Source: Xenophilus sp. Marseille-Q4582 (lineage in GTDB: Bacteria > Pseudomonadota > Gammaproteobacteria > Burkholderiales > Burkholderiaceae_C). From it: a stretch of 64,000 nucleotides of DNA. The stretch lies in contig NZ_CAKAKO010000004.1 of the NCBI RefSeq assembly GCF_916700565.1, positions 558,001 through 622,000 of the forward strand, given 5' to 3'. The position numbers and the translations under genes are program-made. This document shows positions 1 to 9,289 of the stretch, one piece after another; the stretch's first letter is position 1; each line of letters begins with the position of its first letter. The notes under the pieces were generated by a model that searched no databases, had not been told where the DNA came from, and saw only the letters and a list, made by a program, of their open reading frames with translations.

Positions 1-392
1 GTCAGCTCGCGGATGATCAGGATGTCCAGGCCGGCCACCAGCTCGGGCTTGAGGCTGGAGGCGCCCACCAGCTGCTCGTAGCAGATGGCGGGGCGGAAGT
101 TGGCGAACAGGCCCAGGTTCTTGCGCAGCCCCAGGATGGCCTGCTCGGGCCGCAGCGGGCGGTCCAGCGTGTCGTACTTCCAGTCGCCCACGGCGCCGAA
201 CAGGACGGCGTCGGCTTCCTTGGCCAGCTTCAGCGTGGCCTCGGGCAGCGGGTGGCCGTGGGCGTCGTAGGCGGCGCCGCCGACCAGCGCGCTTTCCATC
301 TCGAACTTCAGGTCGAGGGCGTCGAGCACGCGGACGGCTTCCGCGACGATTTCGGTACCGATGCCGTCACCCGGCAGGACTGCGATTTTCAT
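1..392 (-). CDS. leuB: 3-isopropylmalate dehydrogenase, N-terminal part (cut by window edge)
   Basis: Third enzyme of leucine biosynthesis: NAD-dependent oxidative decarboxylation of 3-isopropylmalate in the cytoplasm. Only the first 130 codons are present; the gene runs off the left edge. The start [15 protein letters not shown] is the classic N-terminal nucleotide-binding start of the isocitrate/isopropylmalate dehydrogenase family, and the stretch GAVGDWKYD followed by [19 protein letters not shown] is typical of LeuB. It lies 40 bp downstream of leuD on the same strand, so it is the last gene of a leuC-leuD-leuB operon. The identification is firm; the C-terminus cannot be judged. Confidence 0.95.
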   Translation of the reverse strand, partial: MKIAVLPGDGIGTEIVAEAVRVLDALDLKFEMESALVGGAAYDAHGHPLPEATLKLAKEADAVLFGAVGDWKYDTLDRPLRPEQAILGLRKNLGLFANFRPAICYEQLVGASSLKPELVAGLDILIIREL

Positions 393-432
393 GTCGTTGA
401 TTCAATGTCGTGATGGAAACAGGGGTCGCGGC

Positions 433-1083
433 TCAGCCGGCCATGTGGTGGGCCAGCCAAGGCTTGGTGGCCAAGCGCTCGGCTTCGAAGGCCTGGATCT
501 TGTCCTTGTGGCGCAGCGTCAGGCCGATGTCGTCCAGGCCGTTGAGCAGGCAGTAGCGGCGGAAGGCCTGCACCTCGAAGCCGATCTCGGCACCGTCGGG
601 CTTGACGATCACCTGGCGCTCCAGGTCCACCGTCAGCTGGTAGCCCGGGAACGCGGCCACTTCGTCGAACAGCTGCGCGATGGTGCTTTCGGGCAGCACG
701 ATGGGCAGCAGGCCGTTCTTGAAGCTGTTGTTGAAGAAGATGTCGGCGAAGCTGGGCGCGAGGAGGGCGCGGAAGCCGAACTGGTCCAGCGCCCAGGGCG
801 CGTGTTCGCGGCTGGAGCCGCAGCCGAAGTTCTTGCGCGCGAGCAGGATGGACGCACCCTGGTAGCGCGGCTGGTTCAGCACGAAGTCGGGGTTGGGCTT
901 GCGGCTGGCCGGGTCCATGCCGGGCTCGCCATGGTCCAGGTAGCGCCACTCGTCGAACAGGTTCGGGCCGAAGCCGGTCTTGCGGATGGACTTGAGGAAC
1001 TGCTTGGGAATGATGGCGTCGGTGTCGACGTTCTCGCGGTCCATGGGCGCGACGAGGCCCTGGTGCACGGTGAATTTCTTCAT
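433..1083 (-). CDS. leuD: 3-isopropylmalate dehydratase small subunit
   Basis: Small (swivel) subunit of isopropylmalate isomerase, which converts 2- to 3-isopropylmalate together with LeuC. The 216-residue protein has the usual LeuD length. It carries the N-terminal [20 protein letters not shown] block and the substrate-binding [13 protein letters not shown] motif of the aconitase swivelling domain. The start ATG lies 25 bp after the leuC stop on the same strand. Neighbours leuC and leuB confirm the pathway. Confidence 0.97.
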   Translation of the reverse strand: MKKFTVHQGLVAPMDRENVDTDAIIPKQFLKSIRKTGFGPNLFDEWRYLDHGEPGMDPASRKPNPDFVLNQPRYQGASILLARKNFGCGSSREHAPWALDQFGFRALLAPSFADIFFNNSFKNGLLPIVLPESTIAQLFDEVAAFPGYQLTVDLERQVIVKPDGAEIGFEVQAFRRYCLLNGLDDIGLTLRHKDKIQAFEAERLATKPWLAHHMAG

Positions 1084-1108
1084 GGGATCTCTCTCTCGGT
1101 GCGCTCGC

Positions 1109-2530
1109 TCAGGCGAACTGGCGGATGTCGACGAAATGGCCGTGGATGGCGGCGGCGGCGGCCATGGCCGGGCTCACGAGGTGCGTGCGACCGCCGGCGC
1201 CCTGGCGGCCTTCGAAGTTTCGGTTGCTGGTGCTGGCGCAGCGCTCGCCCGGCTCCAGCCGGTCGGCGTTCATGGCCAGGCACATCGAGCAGCCCGGCTC
1301 GCGCCATTCGAAGCCCGCGGCCTTGAACACTTCGTGCAGGCCCTCGCGCTCGGCCTGGTCTTTCACCAGGCCCGAGCCCGGCACCACCATGGCCAGCTTC
1401 ACGTTCTTGGCGACCTTCTGGCCCAGCTTTTTCACCACGGCCGCGGCTTCGCGCATGTCCTCGATGCGGCTGTTGGTGCAGCTGCCGATGAACACCTTGT
1501 CGATGAAGATGTCGTTGAGTGCCTTGTTGGGCTCCAGGCCCATGTAGGTGAGGGCGCGTTCGATGGCGCCGCGCTTGTTGGCGTCCTTCTCCTTGTCCGG
1601 ATCGGGCACGCGTCCGTCGACGGGCAGCACCATCTCGGGCGAGGTGCCCCAGGTCACCTGCGGCTTGATCTGCGTGGCGTCCAGTTCGACCACGGTGTCG
1701 AAATGCGCACCCGGGTCGGAGTGCAGCGTCTTCCAGTAGGCCACGGCCTGGTCCCACTCGACGCCGGTGGGCGACAGCGGCCGGCCCCGCAGGTAGTCGA
1801 TGGTCTTCTGGTCCACCGCCACCAGGCCCGCGCGTGCGCCGGCCTCGATGGCCATGTTGCACACGCTCATGCGGCCTTCCATGCTCAGGTCGCGGATGGC
1901 GGAGCCGGCGAACTCGATGGTGTAGCCCGTGCCGCCCGCGGTGCCGATCTGGCCGATGATGGCCAGCACGATGTCCTTGCCCGTGATGCCGGGCGCGACC
2001 TTGCCTTCGACCTTGACCAGCATGTTCTTGGCCTTCTTGGCCAGCAGGGTCTGCGTGGCCATCACGTGCTCGACCTCGCTGGTGCCGATGCCGTGCGCCA
2101 GCGCGCCGAAGGCGCCGTGCGTGCTGGTGTGGCTGTCGCCGCACACCACCGTCATGCCGGGCAGGGTGGCGCCGTTCTCGGGGCCGATCACGTGCACGAT
2201 CCCCTGGCGCTTGCTCATGAACGGGAAGAAGGCCGCCGCGCCGAATTCCGCGATGTTCGCGTCCAGCGTGGTGATCTGCTCCTTGCTGATCGGATCGACG
2301 ATGCCGTCGTAGCCGCGCTCCCAGCCCGTGGTGGGCGTGTTGTGGTCGGCCGTGGCGACGACCGAACTCACGCGCCACAGCTTGCGGCCGGCCTCGCGCA
2401 GGCCTTCGAAAGCCTGCGGGCTGGTCACTTCATGGACCAGGTGGCGGTCGATGTAGAGGATGGACGTGCCGTCTTCCTCGGTGTGGACGACATGTTCGTC
2501 CCAGAGCTTGTCGTAGAGCGTGCGTGCCAT
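1109..2530 (-). CDS. leuC: 3-isopropylmalate dehydratase large subunit
   Basis: Catalytic [4Fe-4S] subunit of isopropylmalate isomerase (473 residues, normal length). Cluster ligands are visible as C351 in IGSCTNSR and C414/C417 in GCSMCLAMN. The histidine-containing [12 protein letters not shown] segment near residue 131 is the conserved active-site block. It is the first enzyme gene of the leuC-leuD-leuB operon and starts 54 bp downstream of a LysR-type regulator gene on the same strand, a common arrangement in Burkholderiales. Confidence 0.97.
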   Translation of the reverse strand: MARTLYDKLWDEHVVHTEEDGTSILYIDRHLVHEVTSPQAFEGLREAGRKLWRVSSVVATADHNTPTTGWERGYDGIVDPISKEQITTLDANIAEFGAAAFFPFMSKRQGIVHVIGPENGATLPGMTVVCGDSHTSTHGAFGALAHGIGTSEVEHVMATQTLLAKKAKNMLVKVEGKVAPGITGKDIVLAIIGQIGTAGGTGYTIEFAGSAIRDLSMEGRMSVCNMAIEAGARAGLVAVDQKTIDYLRGRPLSPTGVEWDQAVAYWKTLHSDPGAHFDTVVELDATQIKPQVTWGTSPEMVLPVDGRVPDPDKEKDANKRGAIERALTYMGLEPNKALNDIFIDKVFIGSCTNSRIEDMREAAAVVKKLGQKVAKNVKLAMVVPGSGLVKDQAEREGLHEVFKAAGFEWREPGCSMCLAMNADRLEPGERCASTSNRNFEGRQGAGGRTHLVSPAMAAAAAIHGHFVDIRQFA

Positions 2531-2584
2531 GGTGCTGTCTTCTTGAAGGGCTTTCGTGGGGGAAGGATTGTCGCGCGATGCGCG

Positions 2585-3553
2585 TCAGGCGGTGGCGGCC
2601 GAAGGGGCTTCGGCCGTGGCGGGGCTGTCGGGTGCGCGCAGGTGCTCGACCAGCGTGCGCGCGGCCACGGGCAGGGTGGAGAAATCGCGGGCCACCAGGC
2701 TGATCTGGCGTTCGGCCCAGTCGTCGGTGAGCGCCGCCGAGGTCAGCGCGCGGCCGATGCCCTCGCGCATGAGCATGAAGGCATGCAGCGGCATCACGCC
2801 CACGCCCAGGCCGTTGTCGATCATGCGGCACATGGCATCAAGGCCCGTCACGCGCATGCGCAGGCGCACGCTGCGGCCCTGGGCCAGCGCGGCCTGGTGC
2901 AAAGCGCGGTAGATCGAGCTGTTGGCGTGCAGACCCACCAGGTCGAAGTCCAGCGCCTGGGCGAAAGCCAGCTGCGGGTGCGCGGCCAGCGGATGGCCCA
3001 TCGGCATCACCAGCACCAGCTGGTCATGGCGGTAGGGCAGCGTCTGCAGGCCGTGCGCCCCAGGGGTGTCGCTGGGCACGTGGCACAGGCCGAGGTCGGC
3101 CGCACCTTCCTGCACCGCGCGCATCACCTCGCTGGACAGGTGTTCTTCCAGGTCGATCTTGATGGCCGCATGGCTGCGTGCGAAGGCGCCCAGGTCTTCC
3201 GGCAGGTACTGGACGATGGCCGAGATGTTGGCGTGCACGCGCACATGGCCGCGCACGCCGTCGGCGTATTCGCTGAGCTCGCCCTGCATCTTCTCGAGGC
3301 TGTAGAGCATGGCGCGTGCGTGGTGCAGCAGGCTTTCGCCGGCCGGCGTCAGATCGACGCCGCGCGCGTGGCGGTAGAGCAGGCTGGTGCCCAGCGTGCT
3401 TTCGAGTTCCGACAGGCGCTTGCTGACCGCCGACGCCGCAATGAATTCCCGCTCCGCGGCGCGGCCGATGCTGCCCGTCTCGCACACGGCCACGAACAGC
3501 TGCAGGCTGGTCAGGTCGATGCGGCGGGCAAAACTGCGCTCGGTGGGGTTCAT
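2585..3553 (-). CDS. LysR-family transcriptional regulator upstream of leuC
   Basis: DNA-binding regulator. An N-terminal winged helix-turn-helix (DLTSLQLFVAVCETGSIGRA ... ASAVSKRLSELE) is followed by a periplasmic-binding-like effector domain with the typical NGLGVGVMP segment near the C-terminus. The ATG at 3553 gives 322 residues (MNPTERSFARR) and is preceded by a weak GAAG; an ATG four codons upstream (3565) is an alternative, and the frame stays open further to 3619. It is co-directional with leuC, so it may act on the leu operon, but the proximity is the only evidence. The effector is unknown. Confidence 0.85.
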   Translation of the reverse strand: MNPTERSFARRIDLTSLQLFVAVCETGSIGRAAEREFIAASAVSKRLSELESTLGTSLLYRHARGVDLTPAGESLLHHARAMLYSLEKMQGELSEYADGVRGHVRVHANISAIVQYLPEDLGAFARSHAAIKIDLEEHLSSEVMRAVQEGAADLGLCHVPSDTPGAHGLQTLPYRHDQLVLVMPMGHPLAAHPQLAFAQALDFDLVGLHANSSIYRALHQAALAQGRSVRLRMRVTGLDAMCRMIDNGLGVGVMPLHAFMLMREGIGRALTSAALTDDWAERQISLVARDFSTLPVAARTLVEHLRAPDSPATAEAPSAATA

Positions 3554-3670
3554 GGCTTCAGGCATCGCGTAGGGCGATGTTCGAGGCCGATTTTCCCTTG
3601 TAGCGGGTGGAAAAGCCATCGTGCTTGGCGATGGCTTGCGTGCTCATCCGCGAGCGATGCCGCTCTCAAG

Positions 3671-3694
3671 AAAAACGGACCCCGCAGGGTCCGT
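3671..3694 (-). terminator. Rho-independent terminator of the entericidin-like gene
   Basis: Eight-base-pair stem ACGGACCC (3675-3682) with GGGTCCGT (3687-3694) and a 4-nt loop. On the minus strand it is followed by a run of five T. It lies 38 bp beyond the stop codon of the small lipoprotein gene. Confidence 0.85.
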
Positions 3695-3732
3695 CTACGA
3701 AGGAGGGTGCGCCGCGCGCAGCCGCGCCCCGC

Positions 3733-3873
3733 CTACTGGCGCTTCTTGGCGGCGTCCTCCACCTTTTCGCCGGCCTTCTGCACGTCTTGCCCGGCACCGC
3801 GCACGGTGTTGCAGCCGGTCAGGGAGACGGCGGCCGCGAATACGACGGCCATCAGGGTGGAAAGTGTCTTCAT
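3733..3873 (-). CDS. Entericidin A/B-family small lipoprotein
   Basis: A 46-residue peptide starting MKTLSTLMAVVFAAAVSLTGC with a lipobox (LTGC) and the short mature part NTVRGAGQDVQKAGEKVEDA, which is the entericidin EcnA/EcnB pattern of a lysine/alanine-rich amphipathic helix. Such peptides are outer-membrane or periplasmic lipoproteins of uncertain role, studied in enterobacteria as a toxin-antidote pair; only one peptide is present here. The ATG at 3873 is chosen because an AGGAG ribosome-binding site lies 8 bases upstream and the signal peptide begins there, although the frame is open further upstream. It has its own terminator and is probably monocistronic. Confidence 0.85.
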   Translation of the reverse strand: MKTLSTLMAVVFAAAVSLTGCNTVRGAGQDVQKAGEKVEDAAKKRQ

Positions 3874-3984
3874 GGTCGAGGCTCCTGAGTGGGTTCCCAC
3901 AAGGGATGGGACGAGGAAGACCGTCTTCCTCTGGAGCCGAACGTACGGGCGGGGCGCGGCGCGCGGTGTCAGCCACAAGGCAAG

Positions 3985-4006
3985 AAAGCTGCCCGAGGGC
4001 AGCTTT
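3985..4006 (-). terminator. Hairpin terminator downstream of gltA
   Basis: Perfect 10-bp inverted repeat, AAAGCTGCCC (3985-3994) and GGGCAGCTTT (3997-4006), 44 bp beyond the gltA stop. On the minus strand the 3' arm ends in TTTCTT, consistent with an intrinsic terminator closing the sdh-gltA operon. Confidence 0.75.
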
Positions 4007-4050
4007 CACAAGGACGGCACCCGGCGGATGCCACCGGGGGGCGTGGCCGA

Positions 4051-5361
4051 TCAGCGCTGGGCGAGCGGCTTCACGTCGCGGGCCACGGAGCCCGTGAACA
4101 GCTGGCGCGGGCGGCCGATCTTGTACTCGGGGTCGCCGATCATCTCGTTGAGCTGGGCGATCCAGCCCACGGTGCGGGCCAGCGCGAAGATGCCGGTGAA
4201 CAGGTTGACCGGGATGCCGATGGCGCGCTGCACGATGCCCGAGTAGAAGTCCACGTTCGGGTAGAGCTTGCGCGAGACGAAATACTCGTCTTCCAGGGCG
4301 ATCTTCTCGAGCTGCTTGGCCAGGGCGAACAGCGGGTCCTTTTCCAGGCCCAGCTCGGTCAGCACTTCGTTGCAGGTCTCCTGCATCAGCTTGGCGCGCG
4401 GATCGTAGTTCTTGTACACGCGGTGGCCGAAGCCCATCAGCTTGACGTTGGAGTTCTTGTCCTTGACCTTCTTGATGAACTCGCCGATCTTCTCCACGCC
4501 GCCTTCCTTCTGGATGTCGTAGAGCATGTTGAGCGCCGCCTCGTTGGCGCCGCCGTGGGCCGGGCCCCACAGGCAGGCCACGCCGGCCGCGATGGCCGCG
4601 AACGGGTTCGTGCCCGAGGAGCCGCACAGGCGCACGGTGGAGGTGGAGGCGTTCTGCTCGTGGTCGGCGTGCAGGATGAAGATGCGGTCCAGTGCGCGTT
4701 CGAGCACCGGGCTGACCTTGTAGTCCTCGCACGGCACGCCAAACATCATGTGCAGGAAGTTGCCGGCGTAGCTCAGCTCGTTCTTGGGGTACATGTACGG
4801 CTGGCCGATCGTGTACTTGTAGGCCATCGCGACCAGCGTGGGCATCTTCGCGATCAGGCGGATCGCGGCGATCTCGCGGTGCTCGGGATTGTTGATGTCC
4901 GTGCTGTCGTGGTAGAAGGCCGACAGCGCGCCCACCAGGCCAGTCATGATGGCCATCGGGTGCGCGTCGCGGCGGAAGCCGCGCAGGAAGAACTGCATCT
5001 GCTCGTTGACCATCGTGTGCTTGGTCACGAGGTTGCTGAACTTCTCCTTCTCGCTGGCGTTCGGCAGTTCGCCGTTGAGCAGCAGGTAGCAGGTTTCCAG
5101 GAAGTCGCAGTTGGTGGCCAGCTGCTCGATGGGGTAGCCGCGGTACAGCAGCTCGCCCTTGTCGCCATCGATGTAGGTGATGGTGGACTGGCACGACGCC
5201 GTCGACATGAAGCCCGGGTCATAGGTGAACATGCCCGTCTGAGCGTAGAGCTTGCGGATGTCGATCACGTCGGGGCCCAGGGTGCCCTTGTAGATCGGCA
5301 GTTCCACGTTTTGCCCGCCGTTGCTGAAGGACAGGGTGGCCTTGGTGTCGGAAGCTTTCAT
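4051..5361 (-). CDS. gltA: Citrate synthase (type II)
   Basis: Condenses oxaloacetate and acetyl-CoA, the entry step of the TCA cycle. The 436-residue length fits the hexameric, NADH-sensitive type II enzymes of Gram-negatives. Catalytic residues correspond to H269 ([11 protein letters not shown]), H313 ([13 protein letters not shown]) and D371 (NVDFYSGI). The gene starts 19 bp after sdhE on the same strand, so it is the last gene of an sdhCDAB-sdhE-gltA operon. A terminator hairpin follows. Confidence 0.98.
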   Translation of the reverse strand: MKASDTKATLSFSNGGQNVELPIYKGTLGPDVIDIRKLYAQTGMFTYDPGFMSTASCQSTITYIDGDKGELLYRGYPIEQLATNCDFLETCYLLLNGELPNASEKEKFSNLVTKHTMVNEQMQFFLRGFRRDAHPMAIMTGLVGALSAFYHDSTDINNPEHREIAAIRLIAKMPTLVAMAYKYTIGQPYMYPKNELSYAGNFLHMMFGVPCEDYKVSPVLERALDRIFILHADHEQNASTSTVRLCGSSGTNPFAAIAAGVACLWGPAHGGANEAALNMLYDIQKEGGVEKIGEFIKKVKDKNSNVKLMGFGHRVYKNYDPRAKLMQETCNEVLTELGLEKDPLFALAKQLEKIALEDEYFVSRKLYPNVDFYSGIVQRAIGIPVNLFTGIFALARTVGWIAQLNEMIGDPEYKIGRPRQLFTGSVARDVKPLAQR

Positions 5362-5380
5362 GGCGACTTTCTCTCGGAGG

Positions 5381-5716
5381 TTAATGGAGGGGGGCGGAGG
5401 GCGGATGGCTTGTCGGGGGACGGTGCGCGCCTTCGGTGCGCAGGGTCTGCAGCAATGCCACCACGTCGGGGCCGGCCCACGCGGGGTCGGGCTCCTTGCG
5501 TTGCAGCAGCAGTTCCAGCAGATCGTGGTCCGACAGGTCCATCAGCGCCTCCAGGGCCCGGGCTTGACGCTGGGTCAGGCCAGATTCATGCCGCTCGAAG
5601 AAGCGGGTGATGAAGAGGTCGTTCTCCAGCAGCCCGCGGCGGCAGCGCCACTTGAGCTTGCCCAGGGCCTGCGCGCTCAGGGGCGCGTCGTCGAGGGCAG
5701 GATCGTGTTCGCTCAT
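5381..5716 (-). CDS. sdhE: FAD assembly factor SdhE
   Basis: Small helical protein of the SdhE/YgfY (DUF339) family that promotes covalent flavinylation of SdhA. The signature [16 protein letters not shown] with its conserved RG dipeptide lies around residues 26-41. The protein is 111 residues, longer than the usual ~85-95 because of a proline-rich C-terminal tail. Start ATG at 5716 ([10 protein letters not shown]); an in-frame ATG three codons upstream gives MPVMSEHD. It sits between sdhB and gltA, as in other betaproteobacteria. Confidence 0.93.
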   Translation of the reverse strand: MSEHDPALDDAPLSAQALGKLKWRCRRGLLENDLFITRFFERHESGLTQRQARALEALMDLSDHDLLELLLQRKEPDPAWAGPDVVALLQTLRTEGAHRPPTSHPPSAPLH

Positions 5717-5757
5717 GACGGGCATGCGGGAGCCGAAGACGCAGGCGGCAACAGGAA

Positions 5758-6459
5758 TCAGATGGCCCGGCGGACCATGAGTTCCTTGATCTTGCCGATG
5801 GCCTTGGTCGGGTTCAGGTGCTTGGGGCACACGTCCACGCAGTTCATGATCGTGTGGCAGCGGAACAGGCGGTACGGGTCTTCCAGGTTGTCCAGGCGCT
5901 CGCCGGTGGCTTCGTCGCGGCTGTCGGCGATGAAGCGGTAGGCCTGCAGCAGGCCGGCCGGGCCGACGAACTTGTCGGGGTTCCACCAGAAGCTCGGGCA
6001 GCTCGTGGAGCAGCTCGCGCACAGGATGCATTCGTACAGGCCGTTCAGCTCCTCGCGCTCCTCGGGCGATTGCAGGCGCTCCTTCTCGGGCGCGGGCGTC
6101 TCGTTGATGAGGTAGGGCTTGACGGAGTGGTACTGCTTGAAGAACTGCGTCATGTCCACGATCAGGTCGCGGATCACGGGCAGGCCCGGCAGCGGCTTCA
6201 AGACGATGGGGTCCTTCAGCGTGTTCATGTTGGTCAGGCAGGCCAGGCCGTTCTTGCCGTTGATGTTCATCGCGTCCGACCCGCACACGCCTTCGCGGCA
6301 GGAGCGGCGGAAGGCGATGCTCGGATCCTGCGCCTTGAGCTTGACCAGTGCGTCCAACAGCATGCGCTCGTGGCCGTCGAGTTCGATCTCGACGGTCTGC
6401 ATGTAGGGCTTGGCGTCCTTGTCCGGGTCGTAGCGGTAGATGTGAAAAGTGCGCTTCAT
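5758..6459 (-). CDS. sdhB: Succinate dehydrogenase iron-sulfur subunit
   Basis: Electron-transfer subunit of respiratory complex II (233 residues). The [2Fe-2S] ligands are C54, C59 and C74 with an aspartate in the third position (SCREGVCGSDAM), as in E. coli. The C-terminal ferredoxin domain carries CILCASCSTSCPSFWW for the [4Fe-4S] cluster and CHTIMNCVDVCPKHLNP for [3Fe-4S]/[4Fe-4S] ligation. It lies 13 bp downstream of sdhA. Membrane-peripheral on the cytoplasmic side. Confidence 0.98.
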   Translation of the reverse strand: MKRTFHIYRYDPDKDAKPYMQTVEIELDGHERMLLDALVKLKAQDPSIAFRRSCREGVCGSDAMNINGKNGLACLTNMNTLKDPIVLKPLPGLPVIRDLIVDMTQFFKQYHSVKPYLINETPAPEKERLQSPEEREELNGLYECILCASCSTSCPSFWWNPDKFVGPAGLLQAYRFIADSRDEATGERLDNLEDPYRLFRCHTIMNCVDVCPKHLNPTKAIGKIKELMVRRAI

Positions 6460-6472
6460 CGTGGTGACCTTG

Positions 6473-8281
6473 TTAGAACGTGCGGACCTTCGGCGGAATG
6501 CTGTCCACCGTGAGCGGCTTGAGGTTGACCGGCTTGTAGGTCAGGCTGTTGTCCGCGCTGTGCCACAGCGTGTGCTTCATCCATTCCTTGTCGTTGCGGC
6601 CCAGCGGGAAGTCCGGGTGATCGGCCGGGTGCTCGTAGTCGTACACCGTGTGCGCGCCGCGGCATTCCTTGCGCGCGGCGGCCGAGGTCATGGTGGCCTG
6701 CGCGACTTCGATCAGGTTGTCGACCTCCAGCGCTTCCATGCGCGCCGTGTTCCACACCTTGGACTTGTCCTTGAGCGTCACCGAGCCCACGCGGGCGCGG
6801 ATGGCATTGATCTTGCCGACGCCCTCGTCCATGCTCGCCTGCGTGCGGAACACGCCGGCGTGCTGCTGCATGGTGGCGCGGATGTCGTTGGCGATGTCCT
6901 GCGCGTAGGTGCCGTCGGTGGACTGCTCCAGCTCGTTCAGGCGCGCCAGCGTGCGATCGGCCCCGTCGGCCGGCAGCGGCTTGTGCTCGCCGCTGTTCTT
7001 GACGAACTCGACGATGTGCTTGCCGGCCGACTTGCCGAAGACCAGCAGGTCCAGCAGCGAGTTGGTGCCCAGGCGGTTGGCGCCGTGCACCGACACGCAG
7101 GAGCATTCGCCGACTGCGTACAGGCCGTGCACGACCTGGTTGTGCACTTCGCCGCTCTGCACCACCACCTGGCCGTTGATGTTGGTCGGGATGCCGCCCA
7201 TCTGGTAGTGGATGGTGGGCACGACCGGGATCGGCTCCTTCGTGATGTCGACGTTGGCGAAGTTGTGGCCGATCTCCTCCACCGAGGGCAGGCGCTTGCG
7301 GATGGTGTCGGCGCCCAGGTGGTCGAGCTTCATCAGGATGTAGTCCTTGTTGGGACCGCAGCCGCGACCTTCCTTGATCTCCTGGTCCATGGAGCGCGAG
7401 ACGAAGTCGCGCGGCGCCAGGTCCTTCAGCGTGGGCGCGTAGCGCTCCATGAAGCGTTCGCCATTGCTGTTGAGCAGGATGGCGCCTTCGCCGCGGCAGC
7501 CTTCGGTCAGCAGCACGCCGGCGCCGGCCACGCCGGTCGGGTGGAACTGCCAGAACTCCATGTCCTGCAGCGGGATGCCGGCGCGTGCCGCCATGCCCAG
7601 GCCGTCGCCGGTGTTGATGAAGGCGTTGGTCGAGGCCGCGAAGATGCGGCCCGCGCCGCCGGTGGCCAGCAGCACGGCCTTGGCCTGCAGCACGTACAGT
7701 TCGCCCGTTTCCAGCTCGAGGGCGGTGACGCCGACCACGTCGCCGTCGGCGTCGCGGATCAGGTCCAGCGCCATCCATTCGACGAAGAAGTTCGTCTTGG
7801 CTTCCACGTTCTTCTGGTAGAGCGTGTGCAGCATGGCGTGGCCGGTGCGGTCGGCGGCGGCGCAGGCGCGCTGCACGGCCTTTTCGCCGTAGTTGGCGGT
7901 GTGGCCGCCGAAGGGGCGCTGGTAGATGGTGCCGTCGGGGTTGCGGTCGAAGGGCATCCCGAAGTGCTCGAGCTCGATCACCACCTTGGGCGCTTCACGG
8001 CACATGAACTCGATGGCATCCTGGTCGCCCAGCCAGTCCGAGCCCTTGATGGTGTCGTAGAAGTGGTAGTGCCAGTTGTCCTCGGACATGTTGCCCAGCG
8101 AGGCCGACACGCCGCCCTGCGCCGCCACGGTGTGCGAGCGGGTGGGGAAGACCTTGGACAGCGAGGCCACGTTCAGGCCGGCGCGCGAGAGTTCGAGCGC
8201 GGCGCGCATGCCGGAGCCGCCGGCGCCGATGATGACGACGTCGAACTTGCGCTTGTTGATCTTTTCCTTGGTGTACGACAC
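6473..8281 (-). CDS. sdhA: Succinate dehydrogenase flavoprotein subunit
   Basis: Catalytic subunit of complex II (602 residues). The N-terminal dinucleotide-binding motif VVIIGAGGSGMRAALEL is followed by SHTVAAQGG, where H50 is the residue that carries covalent FAD. The active-site HPTGV block, the capping domain and SVHGANRLGTNSLLDL are all present. It begins 3 bp after sdhD, so translation is probably coupled. FAD attachment would depend on SdhE encoded downstream. Confidence 0.98.
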   Translation of the reverse strand: MSYTKEKINKRKFDVVIIGAGGSGMRAALELSRAGLNVASLSKVFPTRSHTVAAQGGVSASLGNMSEDNWHYHFYDTIKGSDWLGDQDAIEFMCREAPKVVIELEHFGMPFDRNPDGTIYQRPFGGHTANYGEKAVQRACAAADRTGHAMLHTLYQKNVEAKTNFFVEWMALDLIRDADGDVVGVTALELETGELYVLQAKAVLLATGGAGRIFAASTNAFINTGDGLGMAARAGIPLQDMEFWQFHPTGVAGAGVLLTEGCRGEGAILLNSNGERFMERYAPTLKDLAPRDFVSRSMDQEIKEGRGCGPNKDYILMKLDHLGADTIRKRLPSVEEIGHNFANVDITKEPIPVVPTIHYQMGGIPTNINGQVVVQSGEVHNQVVHGLYAVGECSCVSVHGANRLGTNSLLDLLVFGKSAGKHIVEFVKNSGEHKPLPADGADRTLARLNELEQSTDGTYAQDIANDIRATMQQHAGVFRTQASMDEGVGKINAIRARVGSVTLKDKSKVWNTARMEALEVDNLIEVAQATMTSAAARKECRGAHTVYDYEHPADHPDFPLGRNDKEWMKHTLWHSADNSLTYKPVNLKPLTVDSIPPKVRTF

Positions 8282-8284
8282 GGC

Positions 8285-8650
8285 TCAGACCCTCCAGAGC
8301 ACTTGAATGGCCCAACCCGCGCAACCCACAAGCCAGACGATGGTGAAGATTTGAAGGGCCAGGCGCAGGCCGACGGGCTGGACATAGTCCATCCACACGT
8401 CGCGCATGCCCACCCACACGTGCCACAGCAGCGACACGATGACGGCGAAGGTCAGGACCTTCATCCATTGCGATGCGAAAAGGCCCGCCCACTTGTCGTA
8501 GCCGATCGGGCCGCTGCCGATGAGCAGGGCGCCGAGCACGATGAGGGTGAAGAGGGCCATGAGGGCGCCGGTCACGCGCTGGACCAGCCAGTCGCGCACG
8601 CCATAGCCTGCGCCGACGACGAGGCGCTTGGAGCCGTAGTTCACTGCCAT
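8285..8650 (-). CDS. sdhD: Succinate dehydrogenase membrane anchor subunit
   Basis: Hydrophobic 121-residue protein with three predicted membrane segments (around residues 24-45, 57-78 and 95-117). The region LLWHVWVGMRDVWMDYVQP holds the histidine and aspartate of the anchor subunit near heme b and quinone. Together with SdhC it anchors SdhAB and forms the ubiquinone site. Assignment rests on size, topology and position between sdhC and sdhA. Confidence 0.93.
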   Translation of the reverse strand: MAVNYGSKRLVVGAGYGVRDWLVQRVTGALMALFTLIVLGALLIGSGPIGYDKWAGLFASQWMKVLTFAVIVSLLWHVWVGMRDVWMDYVQPVGLRLALQIFTIVWLVGCAGWAIQVLWRV

Positions 8651-8669
8651 GATGAATGTGCTCCCGTGA

Positions 8670-9116
8670 TCAGTAAAGGCCGAAGAGCTTGGCGCCCAGC
8701 ACGGCCGTGAGGCCCAGGCTCAGCACGAGCACCGCCACGGCGGAGCTTTTGCCGAACTCCTTGTTCACCGCGTCATGGCTCACGTCCATCCAGAGGTGGC
8801 GCAGGCCGGCGCAGAAGTGGTGCAGGTAGGCCCAGATCAGCGCCAGCGCCACGAGCTTGAAGAACCAGCCCGGAACGAAACCAAGGCCGCTGTTGAAGGC
8901 GGCCTTGAACTTGGCGAACGAGATTTCCGACGACACGGAGGTGTCGAACATCCAGATGATGAAGGGCATCAACAGGAACATCACCACGCCGCTCACGCGA
9001 TGCAGGATCGACACGAAGCCCGCAGCCGGCAGGCGATAGGTGCGCACGTCGGTGAAGACGTTGATGTTGCGGAACTCCGGGCGCTTGGACCGGGAGGAGG
9101 AGGCAAGCTCTGTCAT
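8670..9116 (-). CDS. sdhC: Succinate dehydrogenase cytochrome b556 subunit
   Basis: The 148-residue membrane subunit of complex II with three transmembrane helices. The quinone-site block ILHRVSGVVMFLLMPF (near residue 38) and the heme-binding LHHFCAGLRHLWMD block (near residue 100) are the SdhC signatures. It is the first gene of the sdhCDAB-sdhE-gltA operon. The 173-bp gap upstream, before the GntR gene, should carry the operon promoter; no clear sigma-70 promoter could be fixed there. Confidence 0.95.
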   Translation of the reverse strand: MTELASSSRSKRPEFRNINVFTDVRTYRLPAAGFVSILHRVSGVVMFLLMPFIIWMFDTSVSSEISFAKFKAAFNSGLGFVPGWFFKLVALALIWAYLHHFCAGLRHLWMDVSHDAVNKEFGKSSAVAVLVLSLGLTAVLGAKLFGLY

Positions 9117-9289
9117 GGGGATGGACTCTTGGAGGGTTTCGGGGGGACGGCTTGTTCTTCGGTGGGTAAATGCAAACAGCGCAAAATTCTATTGCAACGC
9201 ACCATGAGCGGCAGGTCGCGCCCGGCTCATCGCACCGGGGCGGTCGGACTTCGCGGCACGCTGCGCGCCCGCACGGGTGCGGGTTGCGT

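Noticed and set aside
980-4246. Very long plus-strand open frame (over 1000 codons) opposite leuC, the LysR gene and the entericidin gene
   Set aside because: It is antisense to well-supported genes. Its protein is rich in H, A, G and R with no recognisable motif, as expected from the complementary frame of GC-rich codons.
9268-9283. Hairpin CCCGCA/TGCGGG after the UTRA regulator gene as a terminator
   Set aside because: Short stem, no T-run; such stems are frequent by chance at this GC content.
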